This document shows positions 9,379 to 18,299 of a DNA stretch of 64,000 nucleotides, piece by piece. Each line of letters begins with the position of its first letter. Position 1 is the stretch's first letter. The notes under the pieces were generated by a model. It ran no database searches, was not told the DNA's origin, and worked only from the letters and a program-made list of their open reading frames with translations. Source of the stretch: Pseudomonadota bacterium (GTDB lineage: Bacteria; Pseudomonadota; Gammaproteobacteria; Pseudomonadales; Pseudohongiellaceae); assembly GCA_027621405.1 (NCBI GenBank), contig JAQCBT010000008.1, positions 62,001 to 126,000 on the forward strand, given 5' to 3'. The position numbers were made by a program, and so were the translations under genes.

Positions 9379-10185
9379 CTAATCATGGAAGCAAAATCTC
9401 TTTGCTAATTCCAAAACCTCGATTGGGTCAAAGAGTTTCATCCCCCCTTGCTCGAAGCTGGCCAAATCCTCATCCTGTGGAAAACTGTAGTAGGCACTGT
9501 CACCCATCTGAGGTCGACTCTCCAGGCTCCCTCCAGCAGCGAGCTCTTGTGCCGCCCGCGCCATGACCGTGCAGCCTTCTTCATAGAGGCTCAAGACATG
9601 CCACAGATAGGATTTTTCTCTCCTCACCTTGAGGATAGTGGTATCGATTATCGGACCGGTATCGATTGTCGAGTCAGTAATTCTGTGTAATGTCGTGCCA
9701 AGCGTTTGCTCGCCATTTAATAATGCCCAGAAACTAGCCATGACCCCCTGGTAAGCGGGCAGCAAGCCCGAATGCAGATTCAGGACGCCGAGCCTGGGGA
9801 TCGCAATCGCTGCGTCCTTGAGAATCACTCCGTAGCGAATAGACAGCACCAGATCCGGATTCGATTCTCGATAGCGCCGCATGCCTTCGGCAGCGTTGAT
9901 ATCATTGAGTTCGAAGCAGCGACCCTCGAGTTTACGCGCCAGCAATTCGAAACCCAATAACTCAACGGAATCGCTATCAGCCAATTCCAGCTGCAGGGGA
10001 AAAACAAACCGGTTGAAAAAGTCCTGCTCAAAAAACTTCAAACGCTGCAGCGGTTCCGGCAACGGCTTGCTACCGACACGAGCCGAGTAGAAGACTGTGA
10101 GCCGATGGGCCGGAAGCGCATTGAAAAGATAGTTCAGTGCGAGGCAGCTTGCCACATCCCTGTTTACCAATAGGGTGATATTCAA
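9379..10185 (-). CDS. Formyltransferase-fold protein (Fmt-like)
   Basis: A 268-residue protein if translation begins at the TTG at 10185, preceded by AAGGAAA; this gives the natural first strand NITLLVNRD, while longer in-frame readings add an implausible leader. The region NLHSGLLPAYQGVMASFWALLNGEQTLGTTLHRITDSTIDTGPII matches the catalytic core of methionyl-tRNA and other N10-formyl-THF transferases, with Asn136, His138 and the Asp of IDTG. It is too divergent to be the housekeeping fmt. Family members formylate amino sugars, ornithine or similar amines. It is divergent from the lipoprotein gene at 10328. The substrate is unknown. Confidence 0.75.
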   Translation of the reverse strand: MNITLLVNRDVASCLALNYLFNALPAHRLTVFYSARVGSKPLPEPLQRLKFFEQDFFNRFVFPLQLELADSDSVELLGFELLARKLEGRCFELNDINAAEGMRRYRESNPDLVLSIRYGVILKDAAIAIPRLGVLNLHSGLLPAYQGVMASFWALLNGEQTLGTTLHRITDSTIDTGPIIDTTILKVRREKSYLWHVLSLYEEGCTVMARAAQELAAGGSLESRPQMGDSAYYSFPQDEDLASFEQGGMKLFDPIEVLELAKRFCFHD

Positions 10186-10327
10186 TTGTCTGTAATTTCC
10201 TTGACCCTGAAAGCCGCAGGGTAAGCCAGATGCTCCTGCGCGGCAACCGGATAGCGGACTGTAATCGGCTGACAAACAGGAGTAGACTGACTAGCCTGTG
10301 TGTTTTCGAAACTGGAGAATGGATTTC

Positions 10328-10909
10328 ATGAAGCTGCAAGTGAACCCGTCCCGCGGATCGTTTGAATGCGCGACCAGAAGCGCGATTTTACTCGGCTTGA
10401 GCCTTTACCTGTCCGCTTGCGCCATACCTATAGCCACATTCCTGGATGGCTCAGACGGGGGCCGGGACCTGGCGAGTGGCGAATCCGCTACCGTTCACTT
10501 CTTCACCAACGAACCCAACCTCGACACGGGAGTGAGGCTCAATGCAGGCTCACGCTATGCGCTTGATGTGGTCATCCTCAGCAACTGGATAGATAGCGAT
10601 ATTGAAGAAAACGAAACAGGTGAGGCACTCGATGAAACCGGGTTTGCCAACAGCGTAATGCCCTTCGAATGGCTGGGGATAACCCGACGCTCGCGACAAA
10701 ACCGCTGGTTTGAGCTGATGCTTTACCAACCTGACTGCGGGCGGGAGAGCCTGCGCGGTGTCACGGAACTGGATGTGGATGAAACTAACGGCAGTTATCA
10801 ATTCATAGCAAGCTGTGATGGCAAGCTTTCCATGTTCGTGAACGACAGCCCTGGTTTTTATGGCAACAATGCAGGCTATGCCAATATCCACCTGTCACGA
10901 GTGAACTGA
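10328..10909 (+). CDS. Putative lipoprotein of unknown function
   Basis: I do not recognise this protein. Starting at the ATG at 10328 (GGAG upstream; an ATG at 10319 is an alternative) it has 193 residues, with a lipobox LSAC placing the lipidated Cys at residue 31. The mature part is acidic and predicted mostly beta (ESATVHFFTNEP, RYALDVVILSNWID), with two Cys that could pair (YQPDCGRESL and FIASCDGKLS). It is followed 30 bases later by a CBS-domain gene in the same direction. Confidence 0.65.
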   Translation: MKLQVNPSRGSFECATRSAILLGLSLYLSACAIPIATFLDGSDGGRDLASGESATVHFFTNEPNLDTGVRLNAGSRYALDVVILSNWIDSDIEENETGEALDETGFANSVMPFEWLGITRRSRQNRWFELMLYQPDCGRESLRGVTELDVDETNGSYQFIASCDGKLSMFVNDSPGFYGNNAGYANIHLSRVN

Positions 10910-10939
10910 GTGCCGTCACTCCTTGCACTGGAGTGAACG

Positions 10940-11371
10940 ATGCATACGGTACAACAAATACTGAATAGCAAGCGGATCGATGAAATCTGGTCGATCCTTC
11001 CCAATGCCACGGTGTATGAGGCCATACAGATGCTGGCAGACAAACGGGTTGGCGCCCTTCTGGTAATGGAAGACAGCAAGCTGCTGGGTATTATTTCCGA
11101 GCGGGATTATGCGCGGGAAGTAATTCTCAAGGGACGGGCCTCGAAGGAGACCCGGGTGAAAGACATCATGAGCAGCAATGTCATTACCGTCTCTTCAACC
11201 GCAGGCGTGCAGGACTCTCTTGGATTAATGACCAACAATCGCATCCGCCATCTTCCAGTGGTTGACGGTGGCGTGGTCCAGGGAGTGATTTCCATGGGCG
11301 ACCTGGTGAAGGACATTATCAGTGACCAGCAGTCGACTATTGAGCAGTTGGAAAACTATATTCGCGGCTAG
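10940..11371 (+). CDS. CBS-pair domain protein
   Basis: A 143-residue cytoplasmic protein with GGAG seven bases before its ATG. Two CBS domains fill it: residues 15-65 (WSILPNATVYEAIQMLADKRVGALLVMEDSKLLGIISERDYAR) and residues 78-135 (VKDIMSSNVITVSSTAGVQDSLGLMTNNRIRHLPVVDGGVVQGVISMGDLVK). Such stand-alone pairs bind adenine nucleotides and act as energy sensors. Its end overlaps the convergent ModF-like gene by four bases. Confidence 0.9.
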   Translation: MHTVQQILNSKRIDEIWSILPNATVYEAIQMLADKRVGALLVMEDSKLLGIISERDYAREVILKGRASKETRVKDIMSSNVITVSSTAGVQDSLGLMTNNRIRHLPVVDGGVVQGVISMGDLVKDIISDQQSTIEQLENYIRG

Positions 11372-12906
11372 ACCCTGCCCTGCTCGACAGCAAAGCCTCC
11401 CGACTGCTTCGGCACAAACGACAGTTTGTAATTGATGCAGGAAGGCTGTTCTTCGGCCACATGACTGACATAGATCAGTCGGGTGCGGGTCTGCTGGGCG
11501 ATTCTGTCCAGGGTACCCAGGATAAACCGGCGGTGGTAATCATCGAGACCTACACAGGGTTCATCGAGGATCAAGATCCTGGGCTCCTTCACCATGGCCC
11601 TGGCCAGCAATACCAGGCGCTGCTGTCCAAAAGAAAGCTCATGGTAGTAAGCCTTCTCCAAGGCCGCGATGCCCAAGGTCGATAACCAGGCGCGGGCGCG
11701 ATCCCATTCTGCCGAACCGCTGTCATCATAAAGTCCAACCGAGTCATAGAAACCGGAAACCACCACATCCAGCACCTTCCAGCCCTTGATGTACTTGTTG
11801 TGCAGCTCGTTGGAGACCACACCAAAGTTGGCTTTCACATCCCAGATTGACTCCCCGCTGCCCTTGCGCCGCCCGAACAGGATAACTTCCTGACCATAGG
11901 CCTTGTGGTTTTCACCGTCTATCAGGCTTAACAGCGTGGACTTGCCACACCCATTGGGACCCTCAATTAATACGTGGTCGGAACCGTGCATCGACCAGTA
12001 GAGATTGGAGAATACTTCGAGCTCGCCATAGCTGGCGCTGACATTCCTGAGCTCTATGAGAATTTGCTTGTCTTCATCTGTAATAACGGAATGGGCTGTG
12101 GCAGGAATGGTATCGGGAACCGTGACTCGAGGGTTAGCCAGGCGCGCGTAATCCTCTCCCATCATTACTGTCTGTCTCGGTCCCTGTTCGAGGATACGCA
12201 GCCTATCCATCAAGGCGATGTGCGTGGTGCCGTCGAGAATGTCCTGGCTCCGGCGACACAATAGCAAGGTGGCAAAAAGCTTACCGGTGACCTCGGAGCG
12301 CTGGAACCCTGCGATGGTGGCAGCGATGCTTTCCCGCGCCAACCTGTCGATGCTTTCCATAGGATCATCCAGCACAATCAGCTTGGGAATGCCGGCCGTT
12401 GCACCATACAAGGCCCGGGCAATCAATACCTTGCGCAACTGCCCGGACGAGAGGAAGCGAATGCCCTTTTCCAGCAGCGCTCCCAATTGCAGATTATCAA
12501 TCAGTGTCTGCAACAAGGCATCATCAGCGGCAGCGGCTGATCGGGCGCTCGTGATGAGACTGGAAACCAGGGTTCCCCGGTCCTGGGCTCGGGCATCATA
12601 CTCGCTCATATCCAGCCTGTTATCCTTCTCCCAGAGCTTCTGCTGCTCTTCGAAGGATACAAACAGGCAATCACGCAGTGGATCGAATCTGCATGTCTCG
12701 TCGCCGTAGTGAACATAGGAACCGGATTCTCTCCGTTGCCCGCTCAGAAGACTGGCGAGTTGTGTCTTACCGCTGCCGTTTTCCCCGAACAGGCACCAGT
12801 GTTCACCGAGGTGAATTGCGAAATCCGCGACTTCCAGCACGGCCTGGCGATTCACTCTGCAAACCGCATTGCTCACCCGGAGCACTCTTGAATGAGTCTG
12901 TGTCAT
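11368..12906 (-). CDS. modF: Double ATP-binding cassette protein, ModF-like
   Basis: A 512-residue protein from the ATG at 12906; a TTG at 12945 is possible but adds an odd leader. It has two complete ABC ATPase domains and no membrane part. Domain 1: Walker A GENGSGKTQ, signature FLSSGQLRKVL, Walker B LIVLDDPMESID. Domain 2: Walker A GPNGCGKST, signature ELSFGQQRLVLLARAM, Walker B ILILDEPCVGLD. Order and spacing resemble ModF/PhrA, long linked to molybdate transport by gene context in E. coli but with a poorly defined role. No molybdate permease genes are nearby, so that link is by family only. Confidence 0.75.
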   Translation of the reverse strand: MTQTHSRVLRVSNAVCRVNRQAVLEVADFAIHLGEHWCLFGENGSGKTQLASLLSGQRRESGSYVHYGDETCRFDPLRDCLFVSFEEQQKLWEKDNRLDMSEYDARAQDRGTLVSSLITSARSAAAADDALLQTLIDNLQLGALLEKGIRFLSSGQLRKVLIARALYGATAGIPKLIVLDDPMESIDRLARESIAATIAGFQRSEVTGKLFATLLLCRRSQDILDGTTHIALMDRLRILEQGPRQTVMMGEDYARLANPRVTVPDTIPATAHSVITDEDKQILIELRNVSASYGELEVFSNLYWSMHGSDHVLIEGPNGCGKSTLLSLIDGENHKAYGQEVILFGRRKGSGESIWDVKANFGVVSNELHNKYIKGWKVLDVVVSGFYDSVGLYDDSGSAEWDRARAWLSTLGIAALEKAYYHELSFGQQRLVLLARAMVKEPRILILDEPCVGLDDYHRRFILGTLDRIAQQTRTRLIYVSHVAEEQPSCINYKLSFVPKQSGGFAVEQGRV

Positions 12907-12993
12907 AGAGATTATTGGGAAGAATGCGCAGACTCGATCAGCCAAGGCATTTACTTCGCTTCGTGTCGCCGACAGCGAACAGCTGTCAGCTGC

Positions 12994-13842
12994 TTACTTG
13001 CCGATTATGGTCCTGAGCTTGTGAATGACCCGATCCAGCAGGCTAGCCTCGGGCCCCGTTTTCGGTAATTCGAACTCGGCAGTATCGGGTATCCAGAAAG
13101 GATTTCGATAGGTGTACTTCGCCTTCGAACTTTCCATCGGCGTATAGTATTTACAGCCTTCGAAATAATAGTGCGTCACCTGGGAGTGTCGGCTGCGCTC
13201 AAGGTCCTTGCGCGGTGCACCACCATGGAGGAGATTGGCATGCCAGATGAGAGCCTCTCCCTTCCTGACCACACCCAGTTCCGAATCGAAACCCTTCTCG
13301 GCGATGAGTTCCTGGATCTTTTGTTCATAGCGGTGATAGTTGTCGTAGCCAGGCTCCAGACCAAGGTCCTGCATACTATAGTAGGGAAGCTTGTGACTGC
13401 CCGGATAATAGATCAGGGGGCCATTGTCCTCATCGATATCCTCCAGGGCAACCCATACCCCCGCCATATAGCCTTCCGGTATAGTGCTGAAATGCAGAGT
13501 GTCCGAGTGCGGGTACTGCGAGGTTCCGATGGGGAAGTTCAAGGTCTGGAAGGGCAAGGCTTTACGCCCCACCAGCTCACCCAGCGCCTGCTTGACCCTC
13601 GGGTTTACGGCGAGTTGCCGTGACTCATCGACCCACTTCCAGGCATCCTGCACCCGGGTAGCCAGCAGAGGGTTTTGCCTGTAAGCATCGTCATAATACG
13701 GTTCTACCTTCTCGACTATGGCATCCAGCATGTCCGGATCAAACCCGAAGTCGACCCTGAGTACTCCGCGCTCGTGAAACTCAACTATCTGTTGTTCGCT
13801 CAGTACCGAGTTGCTGTTCTGTGTTGCTTCGACTGCTTCCAT
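12994..13842 (-). CDS. Phytanoyl-CoA dioxygenase (PhyH) family protein
   Basis: A 282-residue protein starting at the ATG at 13842, two bases after the stop codon of the upstream esterase gene, so the two are probably translationally coupled. The double-stranded beta-helix of 2-oxoglutarate/Fe(II) oxygenases is recognisable: the HSD iron ligands in QYPHSDTLHFST, EDIDEDNGPLIYYPGSHKLPYY, and the distal His in ALIWHANLLHGG. PhyH-family enzymes hydroxylate lipids, ectoine or natural products. Its substrate may be linked to the partner esterase, but nothing in the sequence fixes it. Confidence 0.85.
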   Translation of the reverse strand: MEAVEATQNSNSVLSEQQIVEFHERGVLRVDFGFDPDMLDAIVEKVEPYYDDAYRQNPLLATRVQDAWKWVDESRQLAVNPRVKQALGELVGRKALPFQTLNFPIGTSQYPHSDTLHFSTIPEGYMAGVWVALEDIDEDNGPLIYYPGSHKLPYYSMQDLGLEPGYDNYHRYEQKIQELIAEKGFDSELGVVRKGEALIWHANLLHGGAPRKDLERSRHSQVTHYYFEGCKYYTPMESSKAKYTYRNPFWIPDTAEFELPKTGPEASLLDRVIHKLRTIIGK

Positions 13843-13844
13843 GA

Positions 13845-14861
13845 TCAGGGCCGATTGCCCAACGCTCTCTGCATGACTTCGTATTGAATATTGAGCATGT
13901 GACCGATAGATCGGCGCCAATACTCAGAATTGTGGCTACCTCGACTCTGCATATAGTCGAAGGGCACATTGTTCAACATAAGTAGCTGCGCCAATTCGCG
14001 CGCTACCGTTATCAGCCCATCCTCGGTACCGGAATCGATATAGATATGAGGCAACTGGCTCTTGGGCACATTATAAATGATCTCGAAGGGATCATAAGCC
14101 TCTGCCTGGGCAGCCGTTTCGAATGGGGCACCGGCTGGGGTCCGCTCTGCCTGGGTACTGAACCCTGGGATATCGATCACCTCGGCGATAAATCCATCCA
14201 CCTCCTCGAAGCGCAGCTGATCCTCGGCACTGCGCGGAACATTGCCCTGGGTAACTGGTATGCCGGCTGCCAATCCCACCGCATTGGTACGGGCGAAGGC
14301 CAGTGCGCCGCTGGTACTGCCGATGGATTCGAACAGATGGGGGTGTCTCAGACCCAGTGCGAAAGCACCGAAGCCTCCCATGGACAAACCGGAAATGGCC
14401 CGCCCTTCCCTGCGTGCCTCAGTGCGAAAATTGGCATCCACGTAGGGAATCAGGTCCCGGATGATGTAATCCTCCCAGTTGTTCAACTGGCCATCATCAC
14501 TGCGGGCGTAATTAACAAACCAGCTGTTACCGCCGTCCGGCAACACCAGAATCAGATCCTCCACATTGCGCGCATAGAATGCGGCGCCGAGATTACGCCC
14601 CCAGACTGTGTAGTTCTGCATGTAACCATGCAGCAGGTATAGCACCGGATAGCGTTCTTCGGACGAGTCATATCCCTGGGGCAGTACGATATCGAACTTC
14701 ATCTCCCTCCCTACAGACGGGCTAAAGAATTCGATGGTCTGCAGTCCCTGAGGTATCGGTGCGGGCTCAGGTAACTCGACTTCCGCCGCCCCCAACGGTG
14801 CCGCCTGCAGCAACAGCAGGAGTAGAATTGTGGCGTGAACAAATTGCTTGCTGGAGACCAT
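13845..14861 (-). CDS. Secreted esterase, PF00756 (esterase D-like) family
   Basis: A 338-residue alpha/beta hydrolase with a Sec signal (FVHATILLLLLLQAAPLGAA). An ATG at 14861 and a GTG at 14864 are both possible; neither has a good ribosome site. The fold marks are YPVLYLLHGYMQN (oxyanion region), the nucleophile elbow GLSMGGFGA, and a late HNSEYWRR with the catalytic His. The family includes feruloyl esterases, S-formylglutathione hydrolases and siderophore esterases. It is coupled to the downstream PhyH-family gene. Confidence 0.85.
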   Translation of the reverse strand: MVSSKQFVHATILLLLLLQAAPLGAAEVELPEPAPIPQGLQTIEFFSPSVGREMKFDIVLPQGYDSSEERYPVLYLLHGYMQNYTVWGRNLGAAFYARNVEDLILVLPDGGNSWFVNYARSDDGQLNNWEDYIIRDLIPYVDANFRTEARREGRAISGLSMGGFGAFALGLRHPHLFESIGSTSGALAFARTNAVGLAAGIPVTQGNVPRSAEDQLRFEEVDGFIAEVIDIPGFSTQAERTPAGAPFETAAQAEAYDPFEIIYNVPKSQLPHIYIDSGTEDGLITVARELAQLLMLNNVPFDYMQSRGSHNSEYWRRSIGHMLNIQYEVMQRALGNRP

Positions 14862-14985
14862 CACGGGCGTGCAATGAACGAGGAAGATAAACGAATTGCA
14901 ATGGCATGTTTTATAGCACTTTTGCGGCAGCGATAGTATCTTCCGAGCTATCTCTCAGCATGGAACAGACACAGAGGATTCGAAC

Positions 14986-15492
14986 TTGAGCTCCCATATG
15001 ACACAGCAAATCTGCTCGCTGCTGCTCTTAATGGCACTCTCCAGCAGCCTGGTTTCCAGGCCGGCGCTGGCCCAGACCGAGCAGGATGCAGTACTGAGTA
15101 CTGTGGATGCATTCTTCGCGGCCATGACGGCCCGTGATGGTGAACAGTTGCGAAGCCTGACTATCCAGGGCTCACTGAATATCTGGGCTGCCAATCCCGC
15201 CGAAGCCAGAGAACTGAACCTTATCAACTACACGCAACTGATCAATCGCTTCAGTGGAGTGGGACCACAGATGGTGGAACGCTACTGGGATCCGACGGTA
15301 CTCATCGAGGGCAATATCGCCCTGTTCTGGGCCCCCTATGATTTTCACGTAGACGGCAATTTCTCCCACTGCGGGATCGATTCCTTCCAGCTGGTCAAAA
15401 GGAATGGTCGGTGGTTGCTGAGCAACCTGAGCTGGACACGCCAGTATGAAAACTGCGCGCCCAGTCCCCTCGGCCCCTTGAATCAGAATTAG
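14986..15492 (+). CDS. Secreted NTF2/SnoaL-like protein
   Basis: A 168-residue protein. TTG at 14986 is preceded by AGAGGA at good distance, while ATG at 14998 is an alternative with a weaker site; both keep the signal peptide (LLLLMALSSSLVSRPALAQ). The mature part follows the NTF2-like cone fold: helix QDAVLSTVDAFFAAMTARDGEQLRSL, then strands ending FHVDGNFSHCGIDSFQLVKRNGRWLLSNLSW. Members serve as isomerases or ligand-binding proteins. Its role here is unknown. Confidence 0.75.
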   Translation: MSSHMTQQICSLLLLMALSSSLVSRPALAQTEQDAVLSTVDAFFAAMTARDGEQLRSLTIQGSLNIWAANPAEARELNLINYTQLINRFSGVGPQMVERYWDPTVLIEGNIALFWAPYDFHVDGNFSHCGIDSFQLVKRNGRWLLSNLSWTRQYENCAPSPLGPLNQN

Positions 15493-15502
15493 CGTTCGAG
15501 TG

Positions 15503-16522
15503 TCAGGGACTTAGGCCGTCCATCGTGGCCAGACGCCCAATCAATTCTTCTACGCGGGTGCTGTAGCCCCACTCGTTGTCATACCAGCTCACCACCTTGA
15601 CCAGGTTTCCGCCCATAACCTGGGTCAGTTCGGCATCCACGATCGATGAATGGGTGTTGCCGATAATGTCACTGCTGACCAGTGCCTCCTCGTTGTAGGC
15701 AAGAATGCCTTTCAATGGCCCCTCGGCAGCAGCCCTGAAGGCTGCGTTCACGTCTTCGGCCGTGGTCTTCTTCGAGACTTCAACTGTGAGATCTACGAGA
15801 CTGCCATCAGGCACGGGTACGCGCATGGCCAATCCATCCAGCTTGCCTGCCAGTTCCGGCATGACCATTCCGATGGCCCTGGCAGCCCCGGTGGAAGTGG
15901 GAACTATATTGGTAGCAGCATTGCGGGAACGGCGCTTGTCAGGATGAGGAGAATCGATCAGGCGCTGGCTTGAGGTGTACGCATGTACCGTGGTCAGCAA
16001 TCCCTTCTCAATACCAAAGCTTTCGTGCAGCACCTTGCAGAGCGGTGCGGCACAATTCGTGGTACAGCTGGCGTTACTGATTATCTGCGTGTCACTGGTG
16101 ACCACATGATCGTTGACCCCGGTCACCAGGGTTGCATCGAGTGGATCTTTGCAGGGCACGGTCAAAATGACCCGCCTGGCACCAGCATCCAGGTGTTTCT
16201 TCAGGGCGTCCAAGGTCTTGAACGCGCCTGAACTCTCTATAACATAATCGATGCCCATTTCCTTCCAGGGCAGTTTCGACGGGTCTTTTTCGCCAAGCAC
16301 CTTGAACGGATCGCCTGAGATTTCCATGGTGTCACCCTGCACCTTCACCTCACCCGGCCACCTGCCATGAATACTGTCATACTTGAAGGCATAGGAAAGC
16401 TGGTCGATGCTGGCCAGATCATTCACCGCCACAACATTATAGTGACCACGTTGCTTGGCTATGCGCATGATGGTTCGACCGATGCGGCCGAAACCGTTAA
16501 TCGCTATTCGAGGAACTGCCAT
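15503..16522 (-). CDS. gap: Type I glyceraldehyde-3-phosphate dehydrogenase
   Basis: A 339-residue cytosolic enzyme converting glyceraldehyde-3-phosphate, NAD(+) and phosphate to 1,3-bisphosphoglycerate. AAGGAG lies five bases before the ATG. The NAD-binding motif INGFGRIGR is at the start, the catalytic Cys153 is in SNASCTTNCAAPL, and the partner His180 is in TTVHAYTSSQ. The phosphate-binding signature SSTGAARAIG-type (TSTGAARAIG) and the C-terminal WYDNEWGYS are present. It is downstream of, and co-oriented with, an SDR gene. A palindrome at 16543-16558 just upstream could be an operator. Confidence 0.96.
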   Translation of the reverse strand: MAVPRIAINGFGRIGRTIMRIAKQRGHYNVVAVNDLASIDQLSYAFKYDSIHGRWPGEVKVQGDTMEISGDPFKVLGEKDPSKLPWKEMGIDYVIESSGAFKTLDALKKHLDAGARRVILTVPCKDPLDATLVTGVNDHVVTSDTQIISNASCTTNCAAPLCKVLHESFGIEKGLLTTVHAYTSSQRLIDSPHPDKRRSRNAATNIVPTSTGAARAIGMVMPELAGKLDGLAMRVPVPDGSLVDLTVEVSKKTTAEDVNAAFRAAAEGPLKGILAYNEEALVSSDIIGNTHSSIVDAELTQVMGGNLVKVVSWYDNEWGYSTRVEELIGRLATMDGLSP

Positions 16523-16542
16523 ACAAACTCCTTACGAAAGTT

Positions 16543-16558
16543 TATTGATCGATCAATA
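16543..16558. promoter_or_regulatory. 16-bp palindrome upstream of gap
   Basis: The perfect palindrome TATTGATCGATCAATA lies 21 bases before the gap start codon. Its size and position fit a repressor site over a promoter or leader; the binding protein is not known. Confidence 0.35.
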
Positions 16559-16591
16559 GGCTACTTGATTCATTTTGAATATATTGGATGC

Positions 16592-17557
16592 TCAGGCGAG
16601 CATCTCTTCGGTCAACTCCCACAACCGCAAGGCACTGTCTTCACTGACCGCCCAGGGCGCTACGCCAAAGTATCGCTCCGACTCTTCCGTAGCCAGATCC
16701 GCCACATCACAATCCTCACAATACAGCCCGCCCATGCCGGCGAGTTGCGGACTGGTGGCTGCCCATAATGTCGTCGTACAGCCCTGGCTTGGTGTCTTGA
16801 AGAGCGCTGCCGCCAATTCGGACAGATTGCCATCTGCGTCGGTCCAGCCCAGGGCATGCATCTCCTCATTGTCCAGATGGCGCTGCAAGGGTGTCATGAT
16901 ACCTCCGGGGTGCACGGAGAAAGCCTGCAGGCCCTGGTCACGATACTTCATATCCAATCCCAGGGCGAACAAGGCGTTGGCTGTCTTGGACTGCGCATAG
17001 GCCGTCCATTTTTCATAGGGCCGGGAGTGGAAGTGAATATCATCCCAGAGGATGTCCGAGCGGCGGTGACCAATTGAGGACAGGCAGACCACCCGTGGCG
17101 CATCAGCCGCCAGAATGGCCGGTAACAGGCCATTACTCAACACAAAGTGCCCTATGTGATTGACAGCAAACTGGCTCTCCCAGTTGTTGCCCAACCGGGT
17201 CTCGGGACAAGCCATGATGCCGGCATTGTTAATCAGCAGATCGATGGCCTTCTCCGCGGTCAGCAATTTCTCAACCAGTGTTCGCACGCTGTCCAGATTC
17301 CCCAGATCAAGCTGCTCGGTAATCACCGTGCCGTCAACGTCTTCCAGGTTGGACTGGGCCTTGGCGGGGTCCCGCACGGGCACATACACCCTGGCGCCGG
17401 CTCCCGCGAGGGCACGAGTCGTTTCCAGGCCGATGCCAGAGTAGCCACCCGTCACCACGGCAACTTTGCCAGTCAGGTCAATGCCGGCGAGAATCTCGGA
17501 TGGCTCCGATTTCGGCGGGAAACCTGAATTTATCTTCTTTTGAATGCGTTCAGCCAT
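16592..17557 (-). CDS. Short-chain dehydrogenase/reductase (retinol dehydrogenase-like)
   Basis: A 321-residue NAD(P)-dependent oxidoreductase. Seen: the cofactor motif TGGYSGIG, the LLINNAG motif, the catalytic Ser in LSSIGH and the YAQSK active-site pair (Tyr and Lys four apart). Length and the extended C-terminus resemble the retinol dehydrogenase/WW-domain oxidoreductase-like SDRs common in bacteria. It lies 69 bases upstream of gap in the same direction. The substrate is unknown. Confidence 0.88.
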   Translation of the reverse strand: MAERIQKKINSGFPPKSEPSEILAGIDLTGKVAVVTGGYSGIGLETTRALAGAGARVYVPVRDPAKAQSNLEDVDGTVITEQLDLGNLDSVRTLVEKLLTAEKAIDLLINNAGIMACPETRLGNNWESQFAVNHIGHFVLSNGLLPAILAADAPRVVCLSSIGHRRSDILWDDIHFHSRPYEKWTAYAQSKTANALFALGLDMKYRDQGLQAFSVHPGGIMTPLQRHLDNEEMHALGWTDADGNLSELAAALFKTPSQGCTTTLWAATSPQLAGMGGLYCEDCDVADLATEESERYFGVAPWAVSEDSALRLWELTEEMLA

Positions 17558-17695
17558 GACTGCTCCTGGTCTCGATAAAAGGTTCTGCTACAGGGTCATG
17601 CTAACACGGCCTTGTGAGCTTGATCCTACCGTGGCCGGGAATAAACTCAGGATCTGTGCTGATTGCCTTGAATTGTGATGATAAACGGTTCGTAA

Positions 17696-17753
17696 CGAGA
17701 AAATAGGGACAGATTTATTTTTTTAAAAAAATAAATCTGTCCCTATTTTCTCG
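17696..17753. repeat. 58-bp perfect palindrome (29-bp arms, no spacer)
   Basis: Left arm 17696-17724 begins CGAGAAAATAGGGACAG and ends in seven T; the right arm 17725-17753 is its exact reverse complement. It lies in the 225-base gap between the minus-strand SDR and MAPEG genes. The GGGACAGATTTATTT core recalls repeated sequences scattered in gammaproteobacterial genomes and linked to REP-associated transposases; that link is from memory and unverified. It may also act as a terminator for the upstream minus-strand gene. The rest of the gap shows nothing recognisable. Confidence 0.85.
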
Positions 17754-17782
17754 GTGCCGGGCAGGAGAACCTGAATCTGGTG

Positions 17783-18169
17783 TCAGGGAAAGACATACAG
17801 GGTGATCAGATGTAGAGAACTACCGATCAGTGCGATAAAGGTGAGCGCCATTCCTGTGACTCGAAGGTTCAGGTTTTCATTAACCTGGCTGATGCCATAG
17901 GCGTGGCACACCCTGCCCACCAGCAAAGCACTGCAGAACAGGTGTATCAGCAAGCGATTCATCGTCTGAGTCTCGAGAAAATAAAGCAGCAGCAAGGTGA
18001 GTGGTACGTATTCGGCGAAGTTGGCATGGGCACGGATGGCGCGATGCAATTCGGGTACCTTTCCCGGGCCCACAGCCACACCATATCGCCCGCGCAGGCG
18101 CAGGGTCCTGACACTGAGTACGACAAACAGCAAGGCGATCAAGGCTGCATAAAGAGGAGTAATCGGCAT
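17783..18169 (-). CDS. MAPEG-family membrane protein
   Basis: A 128-residue inner-membrane protein with four membrane segments. The family marks are LRGRYGVAVGPGKVPELHRAIRAHANFAEYVPLTLLLL (RAHANFAEY is the conserved core) and a late GRVCHAYGISQ. MAPEG proteins include glutathione-dependent transferases and peroxidases; bacterial YecN-like members are uncharacterised. It is a single gene, divergent from the phosphoesterase gene at 18300. Confidence 0.88.
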   Translation of the reverse strand: MPITPLYAALIALLFVVLSVRTLRLRGRYGVAVGPGKVPELHRAIRAHANFAEYVPLTLLLLYFLETQTMNRLLIHLFCSALLVGRVCHAYGISQVNENLNLRVTGMALTFIALIGSSLHLITLYVFP

Positions 18170-18299
18170 GGTTCATTCCCTGGCTGATGGTAGATGAAGA
18201 AGCATGATAACTTGTACGATGGGATGGCTGCTTGAGTGCTGTCATCTAACGGTCAAACGCAGTGAATATTCTGCCAACACACAGTCCTGGAGGATCAGC

